A stretch of 64,000 nucleotides of DNA from Amphiduros pacificus (Eukaryota > Annelida > Polychaeta > Phyllodocida > Hesionidae). The notes beneath the pieces are model-generated. The model saw only the letters and a list, made by a program, of their open reading frames with translations. It was not told the DNA's origin and searched no databases. The translations under genes and the position numbers were made by a program. The DNA lies in the NCBI GenBank assembly GCA_949316495.1, contig OX439003.1, forward strand, positions 54,623,879-54,687,878, read 5' to 3'. Positions 48,801 through 60,750 of this stretch are shown piece by piece; position 1 is the first letter of the stretch; each line of letters begins with the position of its first letter.

Positions 48801-50512
48801 ATCCGTTTAAGAAGAGATATCACTTATTTGAGCTTCCTTTCTCAAATTGCGAAAACACTGAGAAGGGTTTTGAAACCTCTTTTTAAAAAAAATCATCTCT
48901 CATACTTTGAATTGCTCCCGATTTGTTAGCCCGATCATCTTCTCTCATATTTTCTTTTCCTATACAGGTCTCTCTTAATACTGCTGGAACAAAGATCATC
49001 TGATCCTTCACATCTCGACAGTGTCTCCCTCTGTGGGTTCTATCCTCCGCCTTCTGTCCTGCCAACAGAGGGCCCCAGCTTACCACATCTGTTCTCCAAC
49101 CAGGCATGCATACACTTCAGAACTCCTAATTTTTCAGCTCTTGGTTCACACCTTCATTCACACTTGCAATTTAGACATTTTCATAATTGGTTCCACAATT
49201 AAATGTGTTAACCAGAACGTTCTTTACAATAGCATCTGATTTTGACCCTCATATAAAAAAATCTTTGTGCAAAAAAACCAGATTTTTTTCATTTTTCGTA
49301 ATGTTTGAGCTCCTAATTCAATCCCTTAAAAAAATTGCTCAATTAGTGAAAAAATCTGGAAGATACTAGGGACCCTATAGATGTATCCCTATAAAGGACA
49401 CCATCATTGAACCAGCTCTCATAATTATTTTTAATTGCAGAATATATAATATTGTGTTTTTTTTTCAAAGTCCAATTTCAACAATTTTGTTTCACCTTTA
49501 AATTAATCTTTTTGCATTGGGATTTTTTGTGGCAATATATATATATATATCCCCTGGTAGTAATCCCTGAAACTTTGAAAAGAATTGAAGCATTGCGTCA
49601 TATGTTTTTTTTAATTAAAATGTAACGCAAAGTCAAATTTTCAGAAAAAATTTTGAAAAATGAACTGTGAACTGTGAAATATCTTCTCGCATGTGTGATC
49701 ACGAGGTGTCACTTGTGTCGAGTGCATACTGAGATAGAGTTGTGGTCATGACAGCTGTTATGATGCCATTATGATACCATTCTGTCTGCTGTATGCTGTG
49801 ATTTTATATTTGGCAACATGTTTACTTCAATAAGCCAAGCTTGCATGTCTTCAAAATTCCCCCATAAAGGACAATTTTGACACACAAGGTGACAGAAATG
49901 CCGTGATGGCTCTCAGAAATCGGTAATGAAATAAGCATAAAAAAGCAAAGGACTACACCTATTCTTCTTTGATAAAGGCATTAACTTGAAAGGGAAGATT
50001 TAAAAGAACAACGTTCAGGACATCACACGTGGAGTCAGTTTTCGACATGAGTTGAGGATGTCACCGATTCTATACACTGTACTGATGTTTGTTTTAGTTA
50101 TTTTAATTTTTACCACGATGAGACACCATATTTGTCTTTTTCTTTTACACGACCCAGTTTTAGCGAGGCCTTGATAATTAATTCTTAATTCTTATTTAAA
50201 TTATTTAAAATTTTTAGTTTTGTGCATTTTACTTGTTCTATTCTGTATTCAAGAAGATTATCAGTGTAAATATCTGTGGAAGCAAGATGACTGAAAGTTA
50301 GATGAGTCAAAAGTTTGTCACTAAAATCAAGAAAATGAGCGTTAAAAGAATTGATGAATCTCGTTTACTCAAGTATGTAATAGAATGTTGTGTAATACTT
50401 AGTATTAACTTGGAGTAATACTCCAAGGTATTAATATTGCAATAATATTATACACTAGACCTTGTAATTATGAATGTTCCTTATCTTACATTATTTCTCC
50501 AAGGCTAGACCG
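48801..50512. other. Intergenic, no gene recognised
   Basis: AT-rich DNA. A GC-richer patch around 48960-49110 was inspected but shows no splice-supported exon. Confidence 0.45.
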
Positions 50513-50720
50513 CCGTAGCTGTCCCAAATGACCCTATTGTCAGTCACATTGACCATTTTTTTTCTCAGGCCTTAATGACTTATCTCTATTATTTATTCTG
50601 GTAGGCACATAGTGACCGCCACCGTAATCGTGTCTTAGCTGCTGCCTGATTGGTCAAAATAATTGCCATTGTCTCTCACTATTGTCTCGACTGCCGTGAT
50701 TGGTCAGCGAACCGGATATT
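50513..50720. repeat. Dispersed repeat, copy 2
   Basis: The second copy of the repeat at 39736-39960, same orientation, here just downstream (3' side) of GPCR 2. Confidence 0.75.
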
Positions 50721-50939
50721 CGTGCGTTGCTCAAAGTATTGATCATCACATGAGCAAGCGTGAGACACTTTCTGAAAACAAAATCTTTTAATTGAGCAAA
50801 GTATTTCAAATGAAATAGAATTCACTTATCTGCAAGAGTCTGTGATGTCAATCACATCTATACCAGTATTTCTTCCATAGACTCACCACAGGCAATACAT
50901 TGTTTTGTACATTCTTGATTAAAGGTATTCAAGTAATAC

Positions 50940-53900
50940 CTAAAGTTTTGAAATACTGTCTTTCCTTTCATCAGTCACTGATTTTATTTTCGATGGCGCC
51001 TTATCCATCATATCTATAGTTTCAGTTTTTGAGATAATCCCAAATTTCATATAGCTGAAGGTTGCGAGAAAAACTGCCCTGAATTTCGTCGACGAGAAGA
51101 TATAAATAAAAAAATTACAAGCGTGATTTATTCCAGACAACACATAAGAGAGATTAAGGATAATTCTCCTGGTCTCTGTTCTTCCTGCCAGACGGCATAT
51201 TATTGACACAATAATTCTCGGAGTTTCACAGACCAGGAACACCACAGCAATAAGAAGCAAGGTGCGAGTGAGTCTCCTGCCGTTGAGGCGGGAAAAGCGG
51301 CCATCTTGCCCAGAACACTGTGAATAGAAATGCGTCTTGCAGAGGAGGTAAACGAGGATAATATTAAGAATAAAGACAACAGGTATCACGACGTATCCTG
51401 CGATAACCTCCACCAGAGCTGTAATCAAGTGAGACCTGGGTATATCCGCCTCCCAGCACACAGACCAAACCTACAAAAACAAACATCAAATTTATATCAA
51501 TGGTGAGATTTCCATACCTCAATGGTCATTAAAGAAATCCGCGTTCATGGGTGCCTTGTATATGCACGGACCATTAATTATTCAGGGGGGAGGAAATTAG
51601 GACAGAATTCGGTGGGACAATACTGCTGCCCAGTGGGGGACAATACTGCTGCCCAGTGGGGGCCAATACTGCTGCCCAGTGGGAGCCAATACTGCTGCCC
51701 AGTGGGGACAATATGCTGCCCAGTGGGGGACAATGCCACTGCCCAGAGGGGACAATACTGTTGTCCAGTGGGGACAATACTGCTGCCCAGTGGGGGACAA
51801 TACTGCTGCCAGTGGGGGACAATACTGCTGCCCAGTGGGGACAATACTGCTGCTCAGTGGGGGCCAATACTGCTGCTCAGTGGGGGGCCAACACTGCTGC
51901 CCATTTGGCTATTATCGATTTAAAATAACTCACATCCGTGCACACCTGTTTGCACAGGGTGAAAGGATGGGCCCCGTTAATAATTAAGCGGGACGATACC
52001 GATACCGATACTTTAGAATCGATACCAATACTTGTATGATACCGATATCGAAACAAAATTGAAAGAGCAAAAAAAAAAAAACCTGTTTGAACTTAATAAA
52101 GAACGTATACCGTATTATCCCTAATAGTCCTGTCTGAAGCTTATCTGCAGACCAGGCCTTGGTGACTGGGGTAGTGGAGCTGCAGACTTACAATCCACAG
52201 GGGCTTGCCATCTCAGTAATTAATATACAAGCAGTACTGATCACAACTTCACTCGCAGTATGCATTCAAACATACAAAAGAAAACACATACCCGTTGTAA
52301 TGTTTGCCACAAACACTTGAATATTTCTCAATTTCACATGATCTGATGCTACACTCTAAACAACTCCTCATGTTTGCATCAATGTGTAAGATCTGACACC
52401 TGAATGCTGGCTGAGGGTCACATGTGGGTCACAGTATGGTGCCTAGTAGCACACCCCAGCCTCTGGTAACTTAATTGGTTAATTACCCTATACACAGGCA
52501 TGTGGTGAAGTGGGGAAACTTCAGGGCTCAACACTGATTATAATAGATAATACTGTAGGTTAGTACAGTTCCGGTTCCAAGAATCAGTTCAAGTAGAAAG
52601 AACTGGGACGGTTCCAAAACATTAGAAACCTACGGGTTCCCGGGACTCTTCAGTACCGGGGCCCATCCCTAGACCGTGAAACACTGTTTGACATTTACAA
52701 TGTATGTTTTGGCTGTTGATTGAGGCTGTCTGTCATAAATTTAATTATAATGAATGTGACTGATCTTAACTCTTTTGCCTCACCGAATGGGACTCATATA
52801 TAGGGTGGGCCATGGTGAGAGAAAGCAATACCCCCCCCCCCCCCCCTCATGTATATAAAACCATTCATGACGGACAAGGGAAACAGGGGTGGGGCATTAT
52901 CATGTTGAGAAATAAAATCATTGCTAATGGTAAAGACGTACGTGACTGTACAGGGGAAATACTAATATCACAGGTGAAGCGCTTGATGAATTATAATTCA
53001 TGACAATAAGCATGGGTTTAACTGTCCTTGTAGATGATAATCCATTTTTCTTTCATTAAGAATCATCCCTTCAGATCAAATATAAATATCTTCAATTTAA
53101 GGGGCTTAAAATTCAATTCAGTGTTCTGTGAACTTATAATTCAATATAATGAATACTTGTTAACATTGAATTTCTTCACATATGATTTCTTTAGGTTTTC
53201 TTTTATGGACTTCACTATTAATTAACCATTTTACTGAAAGATCTAAGAAGGGTACTGACATATGAAATTAACATGGATTATTTTCTCTTCATACCTTTTT
53301 GATTGGAATAACTCATATGAACCATTTGTCCTAATTAGAAACCAGAGAATCACCAGATTAACCCATTAGGACCTATTACGACCCTTATTATGTACGATTC
53401 TCTCATTTATGCCTCAGTCACATTTGCGCCGATTTCAGTAAAGATGCCCGGCCGATGTGTATTTTTTTACAAAATCGGGAGATCATCGGCCACAATTGGG
53501 CATCTTCGAGACGTCGAGGGGGGGGGGGGGGGGGGGTCATCGGGAACTTTTAGCTGCAACATAAAAGTTGCCGACGTTTCCCCGATGTCTTATCATCAAA
53601 TATCATCTCAAAGTACACGGCAGGGTCCCGGCAGATTATCTTACGGCTGTCGGTGGCATCGTGCAGTGAAAATAGGATTTAAAAAAAATTTCTTGTGTAC
53701 ACAGGCCATCGTCAGATGATCCTACCCATACGTCTTAAAGACATCCTGCAGACGTCTGTGTCATTTCATCGGCGCCCTTTCATAATGTAACCACAGCTAC
53801 GGCATCTCTCAGATTGTTGCTGATAAACTCCCCGGCGCCCGGCAGACTGGGAAGTCGGCCGATTGTTACTGCCCGGCCGGCGCCCGGTGCAAATGTGACT

Positions 53901-54504
53901 GAGGCATTAGCGACACATCAAAACGCCTTTAAAGTATATTTTGAGAACAGCTTACCTCTTTTCTGGGAACAGAGTAGATGATACAGGGAACATGAAGCAG
54001 AGCTATAACAGCTGCAAGCAGGGCACACACCGCCCTGGCATTACGAACCGTACACACTGTCCTGGCTTTATGTGGAAGGGCGATCATGATAAGTCTCTCC
54101 ACAGCCAGACAGGCTATCAACCAGTTAGAATAATCCCGGAACACACCATTAGTGAAGTTGGCAAATCTGCAGTATGTTGCTGTGAAGTATTGGTCTGAAT
54201 TTATGAAGTTCATCATCTCAAACCATACCCTAAACATCTCAAAGTACATGACTCCAATGTCTGCTATCGTCAAGGCCAGGAGGTACACAGAGGTGCTCAG
54301 CTTTCTCATCTGAGGTTGAAATAACACAATCAGGCTCAATATATTAGTCACAGTTCCTGCAATAACTATTGGAACAAATGCCATCCTGATGCAATGCACG
54401 GTTGCAATCAAGCCAGCATCTGAACTGTTAGTAAGTAGGCGATGCTGCATAAGACGATCTGAACAACGATCGCAGTCCCAAGCATCTGAACTGTTATTTG
54501 ACAT
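50940..54504 (-). CDS. Class A (rhodopsin-like) peptide-type GPCR, two exons
   Basis: Exon 1 is 54504-53956 and exon 2 is 51470-50940; the phase-0 junction (donor GTAAGC, acceptor TTTTTGTAG) gives 359 residues. Seven TM segments are visible. The N-terminus has NSSD sequons, TM1 has TNILSLIVL (the conserved Asn is present), TM2 LALTIADIG, and TM3 ends AVERL. The intron falls at the second extracellular loop, between SVPRKE and VWSVCWEAD, whose Cys would pair with YCRF at TM3. TM6 has FLVCETPR and TM7 INHACNFFIYIFSSTKFR. The ETP in TM6 and CNFFIY in TM7 are usual in invertebrate FMRFamide/orphan peptide receptors, so a neuropeptide ligand is the best inference. The intron (51471-53955) is loaded with repeats. 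The N-terminus contains an in-frame 22-codon internal duplication footprint. Confidence 0.88.
51612..51905. repeat. 23-bp minisatellite
   Basis: About 13 copies of CAGTGGGGGACAATACTGCT plus three bases, with length variants of 21-24 bp. It lies inside the GPCR 2 intron. On the plus strand each copy shows CTGCCCAG, an acceptor look-alike, but the gene is on the minus strand. Confidence 0.9.
51963..52670. mobile_element. Possible hAT-like MITE
   Basis: The ends are short inverted repeats: AAGGATGGGCCCCG (51963-51976) and CGGGGCCCATCCCT (52657-52670), one mismatch. The interior carries repeated ACCGATACCGATAC near the left end and GTTCCGGTTCC motifs near the right end. TIRs starting with GGGATGGGC remind me of hAT-derived MITEs in other animals. 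No matching 8-bp target duplication is visible, so the family call is weak. No coding capacity. Confidence 0.45.
52831..52846. repeat. Homopolymer of 16 C
   Basis: A C16 run on the plus strand, so G16 on the transcribed strand of the GPCR 2 intron. Confidence 0.9.
53410..53906. mobile_element. PIF/Harbinger-like MITE, copy 1
   Basis: A 497-bp element with inverted ends TGCCTCAGTCACATTTGCGC and GCAAATGTGACTGAGGCA, flanked by TTA on both sides (53407-53409 and 53907-53909). The 3-bp TTA target duplication suits PIF/Harbinger. It is GC-rich compared with its surroundings and contains a run of 19 G (53518-53536). A second copy is at 59143-59645 in reverse orientation. No coding capacity. Confidence 0.75.
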
Positions 54505-55139
54505 CCCTGATTTCTTTCTTTACAAACCTCTTCATGCAGCAGTGTTGTAAGATGGTCATCCCATTACAATCTATCACAGCTCACACGAGTCTGTCAAACA
54601 TTTCTCTTCTCATTATGCAAGTTATGGCGTATTATGACACCCACACATACGGTGACACACACACTCACACATTTCTGAGATGGATCTCAGGTCATATCTC
54701 ATGGCCTCTGTATCCTGTCCTCACTTTCACTGTCTTTGTTTACAACCTTTATATCTGTATATCTATCCAGATATTTAACTGAGAAAGCGAAAGTGAAAAG
54801 GTCGATTGTCAATATCACTGGCTGACAAAACCAAAATATGATTCATTTGTATTCAAGAGAAATCGTGATGATCTGGTGAATTGTCGAGCATTTTGGGGAG
54901 ATGGTTCACGATATGTAATATATCAGCTGTTAACGTTAACCAGCCTAATACACACGCACAAATGTGTCTTTTAACAGTCTACAATCAGCCAACTGCAAGA
55001 ACGACAGCTTATAAAATACAAACACACCAATGTGACATCAGACATGTTTTAGAGAAGGTCACGTGACAACAGTCATTTATACACAATTGAAACCTGATAA
55101 TCAACATAATGTCTCAAACGAGAGACAGGTACAAAGGTC
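54505..55139. other. Intergenic upstream of GPCR 2
   Basis: Probable promoter side of the minus-strand receptor. Nothing specific is recognised. Confidence 0.4.
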
Positions 55140-55430
55140 CCAACGTGGGTGTCATTTTATTATTCTCAGCGCAGGTGTCATTTCACTCTTCCCAACATGG
55201 GTGTCATTTCACTCTTCCCAACACGGGTGTTATTTCACTCTTCCCAACATGGGTGTCATTTCATTATTCTCAGCGCAGGTGTCATTTCACTCTTCCCAAC
55301 ATGGGTGTCATTTCACTCTTCCCAACACGGGTGTTATTTCACTTTTCCCAACATGGGTGTCATTTCATTATTCTCAGCGCAGGTGTCATTTCACTCTTCC
55401 CAACATGGGTGTCATTTCACTCTTATCAAC
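55140..55430. repeat. 26-bp minisatellite with 104-bp higher-order period
   Basis: Eleven 26-bp units built on GGTGTCATTTCACTCTTCCC. Four unit types follow in fixed order (one ending CAGCGCA, then CAACATG, CAACACG, then a GGTGTTATTT type), and the four-unit block repeats about 2.7 times. Confidence 0.92.
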
Positions 55431-56995
55431 AGGCACAAGAGAGAGTCACCCATAAGACCCGACAGACATACAGGTAACAGGCAGCCAGCCAATACAATAT
55501 GTTTTTCCCAGCATATTTTTTATACGTTGGTTATGTATCAATTGAACAAGGGTGCCATGAGGTGGTAAAATATTTTAAAAAAATCTTGATAATCCTTATT
55601 GAAGAAACAAACATTAGGCAATAACACAGAGAAGAAATGTTAAGAAATGAAGTGGTCAGAGTGAACACTGTGAATGTCATGTGATATCAAGCGGTAAGTA
55701 GGGAACCATATTTACTTGCCTCATTCAGTTTGATGAAACCTGATCATTAATATCAATAGCTTTTATCTATTTCGCTTTCTATTCATTGGGATTTCTTTAT
55801 ATTTGAACAATGTAATTTTTTATCACTGGTTAACTCAGACGTTTCACTCTTTTGTTTAAAATTAGAATTATTCTTATCACAAATCCTTTATACCATGATA
55901 ATGGTGATGTTCTTTTTCACTATTTATCAAAGAATTTTATGGATATAAGTTTATTAATGACAAAGAGAAGTTAACTCATTATATTGTCATGAGTAAGCCT
56001 CCTCTGGGTGATATAATGTCGTTATAATGGAACCTTGAGTCAGGTAAGACGATGTAAGTTACCGACGCATCAGTGGCACAATCAGCAGGTAGAAATGGAC
56101 AATGCTGAGCAGTCGACGCTGGGCCATGGTGCGGTGGCCATCAGCTCTCTCATCAATGTCACCTCATTATATGCACTTATATCATGAACTTGATATGTGA
56201 TATCTGTCAACATGTTAGCTGTAATATGTGAAAAATATTTCATAGACGCCTAGCAGAATACAGAAGCTGGAATATTGCAGAATCCGTACAACGTCCTTTG
56301 GGCCAAAGACAACTGCTCAAGGTGACAAAGGAAAGGTCAAGTCAAGGTCATATCGGTGGGCCCCTGTTAATCATGTCGCTTGATTACGTTTGGTTTGTAC
56401 AGCTGCACCATGGGGTAGGGACATATTTATAAGTCACTCTCCATTATAAAAAAACAGATTAACAAGTTTGACAATAACTCTGAGTTCCTGGTTGATTCTG
56501 CAGACAAGAAACATGACCCAAATGTGAAATTTCTTATTTGAAAAATAAATTATTCAAAGTGAATATTGCAAGTACGTATTTGCACGGTGAAAAGTTTGAT
56601 CTATCACCAGCCTTATTTATGCATGTGAGGTTTCCGTGACGCAAAGCTGGTTTCTGGAATGGCAACAAGCAGTTCTCCACAGAGATACATCTGTATTGTA
56701 AAGACAATAAATCATCTTTGTTAGTTTGTTGATATCTTGTAGATGTATACAAATACTACATGTAACACATTATGATAGTTTATTTCCACAGTACGTGCTC
56801 ATTTAAATGAAACATATTTATTCACAGAGATGATTAAAATAAAAAAATGTTTGATAATAATCATTTATACACAGCTATTTCTGTCTGTTATTTGTTCACT
56901 TTACTTAAAATTCAGTTCATCATTGAAAATGATGATGATGAGACGTTCACAGAAGACGTCTAATGAGACTAATGATACCATCAGGACGGTCAGAG
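55431..56995. other. Intergenic, no gene recognised
   Basis: AT-rich DNA without supported exons or repeats. Confidence 0.45.
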
Positions 56996-57590
56996 CTATT
57001 GGCCAATTACAGACAGGGTTCTGTCTCCCAGTGTTTTCCAATCAGTTCGAGGAGGATCAAAGTATAACCTATTTTTAGAACTGAGATTTCCATTTGATGT
57101 CTCGACAGTAACTGTGGACACATTCCCATTCAGTATTTTCCAAATTGTGAGGAGAATTTTGAAGTTGATATTGGCAAACAATAGCCAGTGCAATTCCTTC
57201 TATTTCCATAGTCAAGAGTAGACGTCACAAACACAATATCATGAATTTTCTTTTTTTATCATTTAGACATTTTCTTATAGAATTAATATTCCCAATTTGA
57301 CATTGGATGTTTTGCACTTGTTGATTTTGGTTTTCATATATTCATGTTTGAGTCGGGGTACCCAGGTCAACTAATGACTCATTCGGTTGAATGGTGGTGC
57401 CAAAAACTTTTCAATGAACCAATCAGCTAGCTCTAAGAATACTTTGGTCTTCTCAGCCATGAGAATGTTTGTGTCATCTGCATATAGCCTGATTTTTGCA
57501 GTTCTGTGTTTGGATACTGTTTTGGCAATTCCATTGACATACAGAAGTAATAATAGTTGCCCTAACACAGATAATTTAAGCAAGTTGTCC
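56996..57590 (-). mobile_element. Decayed CR1/L2-type LINE fragment
   Basis: Minus-strand pieces of a non-LTR retrotransposon in the expected order. The reverse transcriptase catalytic block is at about 57583-57371 (VLGQLLLLLYVNGIA, then IRLYADDTNILM). TLDYGN lies near 57215. The post-RT segment is at 57193-56996 (LLFANINFKILLTIWKILNG, PRTDWKTLGDRTLSVIG). Stops, frame changes and a deletion between TLDYGN and the LHWL segment show that it is old. It resembles the better-preserved LINE tail at 48080-48800, but the YADD core puts it further 5'. Confidence 0.75.
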
Positions 57591-57801
57591 TATTGAGTTA
57601 GGTTCTGGATACCCATACACCATCTTAAACATGATGTTTAGAGCTAGAATTTTCTTGCAAATTATAAAAAGTATTAAAAGAGAGAAAAAAGTATGTAGAA
57701 GTATGTAGCAATCATTTCAAATAGCTTATAATTGTTTAGAATCTAATTGATTCAAAATGCATTGAAAGTGGATATAAAGATTACTGCTCTGAATTACAAT
57801 A

Positions 57802-58217
57802 CTCTCTGTCAGGAATAGGTGTATACAACCCTCAATGTAATGTAATTACAATACTCTCTGTCAGGAATAGGTGTATACAACCCTCAATGTAATGTAATTA
57901 CAATACTCTCTGTCAGGAATAGGTGTATACAACCCTCAATGTAATGTAATTACAATACTCTCTGTCAGGAATAGGTGTATACAACCCTCAATGTAATGTA
58001 ATTACAATACTCTCTGTCAGGAATAGACGTATACAGCCCTCAATGTAATGTAATTACAATACTCTCTGTCAGGAATAGACGTATACAGCCCTCAATGTAA
58101 TGTAATTACAATACTCTCTGTCAGGAATAGGTGTATACAACCCTCAATGTAATGTAATTACAATACTCTCTGTCAGCAATAGGTGTATACAACCCTCAAT
58201 GTAATGTTCAGCTAATA
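57802..58217. repeat. 52-bp minisatellite
   Basis: Eight copies of a 52-bp unit starting CTCTCTGTCAGGAATAGGTG (copies at 57802, 57854 and so on to 58166). Two adjacent copies share GACGTATACAGC variants, showing local spread of a variant. Confidence 0.93.
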
Positions 58218-59142
58218 ACGGAGGTTTGTCGGCTCATAGCCCTTTTGTACAGCTCCTTGAGACCATGTGTGAGTGTTAAGTAGAATCTAAGATGATCTTT
58301 TAGATCTTTCAGTGTAAATCAATGAGATGTCTATTCAATACCGAGGCACAATGCTTTACTTGTATAGTGGCAAGGCTGATCACTTGTGTTTTATTTTATT
58401 GTGATACTGCATCGTTTATTGTCTTTTTCTACAAATATCGATACATCAACCCTCTTGGGCGTTAGATGGACATTCCCTACTTATACTATCAAAATGATCC
58501 AAACCATTGTTACCAATCCGAGTATCTGTCTGGGGGCAATCAATGCCTCTTGTCACATATGTGAGATCATAATGGATTTTGGAGGAGGAGTATGCATCTT
58601 TAGAATGCCTTGTACTCCTGTTAAATATGATCTGCGATAAGTGGGCCAAATGGCCTGATAGAATTCAATCTTCAAGTTCTTTAAATGTAAAGAGATGTCA
58701 CCCAATGAACTCATGTAATCACAGTGCGCTTAGAAATGAAAGTTAAATCACAACATGGGCAAAGGGGATTTCCGGTTGGTAATCATTTTTGTCAAATTTT
58801 AGATACAATTAATGTTTTATTTGATAATTCCACAGTTAGAAAAGAATAGTGACAAAGGTTTCATGCACTAAGTTAAAAAGAGTAATGCTATAAAATGACA
58901 CCTGGCTGGAAAAAAGCCTGTTTATTTGGTTTACCAAAAATACCAATATATCCTATTTTTGTCACCAAACAAATACTAGTACTCCCAAATTGCCTTATCA
59001 CAAAATGATATCCACTTAATATTACAATGTTATCAACTAATACCACATATTGTCACCTTTTCCCGACCTAATATTTACTGATGTTGTCAAATATCTGAAT
59101 ACTATTTACTAATATGTCAATATCGCTGACTGATATACCTAA
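58218..59142. other. Intergenic, no feature recognised
   Basis: AT-rich sequence; the open frame pair at about 58386-58649 shows no domain. Confidence 0.45.
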
Positions 59143-59645
59143 TACCCCAGTCACATTTACACTGGGCGCCGGCCGGGAAGTAAGAATCGGCCGACTTCAC
59201 AGGGTCCCTGGCGCCGGGAGTTCATCAGTGATAATCTGAGATATTCCGTAGCCGTGATCACATTATAAATGGGTGCCTCACGGCAGGTACAAGATTAGAT
59301 GCCACAGACGTCTGGAGGATATCAATATGATATCGTAGGGAGCCCGGTGGATCATCTGACGATGGCCTGTGAACACAGGAAATAAAAAAAATCCTATTTT
59401 TGCCATAAGATAATCTTCAGATATGCCTGCGGGACACTGCCGGGACCCTTCCATGTACTTTAAGATGATGAAAAAACATCGGGAAAAAGCCGACAACATT
59501 TATGTTGCAGATAAAAGTTATACCGATGACCCGTACGACGTCTTAAAACTGCCTAATTGTAGCCGATGATCTCGCGGTGCCCTCAGGGCAATCTGAACTG
59601 CCGGGCATCTTAAGCACTGAAATCGGCGCAAACGTGACTGGGGTA
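59143..59645. mobile_element. PIF/Harbinger-like MITE, copy 2 (inverted)
   Basis: A 503-bp element with ends TACCCCAGTCACATTTAC and GCAAACGTGACTGGGGTA. The interior matches copy 1 (53410-53906) in reverse orientation: for example CGCCGATTTCAGT and AAGATGCCCGG occur here on the minus strand. The flanks read TAA on the left and TTA on the right, TWA-type but not identical. It is more diverged from the termini of copy 1 than a fresh duplicate would be, so the copies are old. Confidence 0.72.
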
Positions 59646-60445
59646 TTAGATACGATATAACTATTTAATATCCTCCAATATTGCGATTTAAGTAACTAAT
59701 ATCTGATATTGTTATGTTACGAATTATCATCTAATATTGCCATATTATTAATTGATATCTTCTCATAATCAGAACTAGCCACCAAAATGACTAAATTCCA
59801 CTGATATTACCTTGTTACTATTTCAGATGCTGATATGTCAGAATTAATATCTCCTAATATCTCCCGATATTTGTATATATGACAAACTAAAGTGGAATGT
59901 CATGAAACATACAAAAATAAAGGAATGAAACAAACAAACAAAATGTAAACGTTGGTTACATGTATCCATAGCAACTCTAGACTCATTGTCCTTGCAATGG
60001 TTTGTTTACTTTTATTTTGCAAATTACTAGGGAATGCTTTACACGGAAGGCTGAAAGTTTCTGAAAACGGAGCCTCGTTTGTGATATGCTTCGATGACTC
60101 CAATGTCTGAAACTATTACTCAACCAGAAATATGACACATGATATTTGGTTTGTTATTAGCTACAGCAATTAAATACATTTATGCACTTGCCATTGAAAT
60201 ACAGGGAAATATGACACTATATAGTTTTCTAGTTTTTTTGACATAGATATGCCTATTAGGCTTAGATATAGTGTTGTTGATTTGGTATCTGTTAGTAACA
60301 GTCGGGGAGATATAAATGTCTCACAAGCTATCACACAAGTGAGAGAAAACATTGCAGACAGGAAACAACATTAACAGAAAACAAGTAGAGATTTATCCTA
60401 CACAAAATACAACATACAGGGAACGAAGGCAAAGGTAACATGTGT
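59646..60445. other. Intergenic, AT-rich
   Basis: The stretches on both sides of the MITE (about 58960-59140 and 59650-59880) are littered with diverged TAATATC/GATATTA words, suggesting an old short-period repeat interrupted by the MITE. No gene is seen. Confidence 0.4.
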
Positions 60446-60750
60446 ATTATTTATTTGTTTGTTTGTAGGGGTTTTACATCACTTTCAACATTATTTAAGT
60501 CATATCCTGATGAGACCTATATGTAGCAGATGTAGTGCTGCCTCACTGAATTGTCATGTCGCCCCACCAGGTCACAGATTTACAAGGAATACAGGTTAAC
60601 TCTTTTGGTACGGGCCTCAGTATGGTAAATTGTATTGTGAGTTCAATTTCGGCATAGCCAGAGATCGAACCCATAACCTTTTGATCACCACAGAGGAACT
60701 GGTGCTAATAAGCTGGTGCTCTAACCAACTGCGCCACAGCCCGGGGCCCC
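60446..60750 (-). mobile_element. tRNA-derived SINE
   Basis: On the minus strand the head reads as a tRNA-like RNA polymerase III promoter: A box TGGCGCAGTTGGTTAGAGC (60737-60719) and B box GGTTCGATCTC (60672-60662), about 47 bp apart. The body continues for roughly 200 bp to GTGATGTAAAACCCCTACAA and a CAAA/ATAA-repeat tail. This layout and the 3' end resemble SINEs of bivalves and other molluscs. ACATGT on both flanks may be a remnant target duplication. It is not a functional tRNA: the anticodon arm and acceptor stem are not maintained. Confidence 0.8.

Noticed and set aside
51522-51987. Plus and minus frames with repeated AAQWGQYCC-like peptides; also a CRISPR-like look
   Set aside because: The units are directly adjacent 23-bp repeats with no unique spacers, within a eukaryotic intron.
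55063-55568. Three overlapping plus-strand frames with repeated GVISLFPTWVSFHSS
   Set aside because: They are the 26-bp minisatellite read in three phases.
57371-57583. YADD reverse transcriptase as a retrovirus or LTR element
   Set aside because: The flanking motifs (LYVNGIA, TLDYGN, KTLGDRTLSVIG) are those of non-LTR CR1/L2-type LINEs, and no LTRs are seen.
60661-60740. A tRNA gene on the minus strand
   Set aside because: The A and B boxes are good, but the arms do not fold as a tRNA and the sequence continues into a SINE body with a repeat tail.
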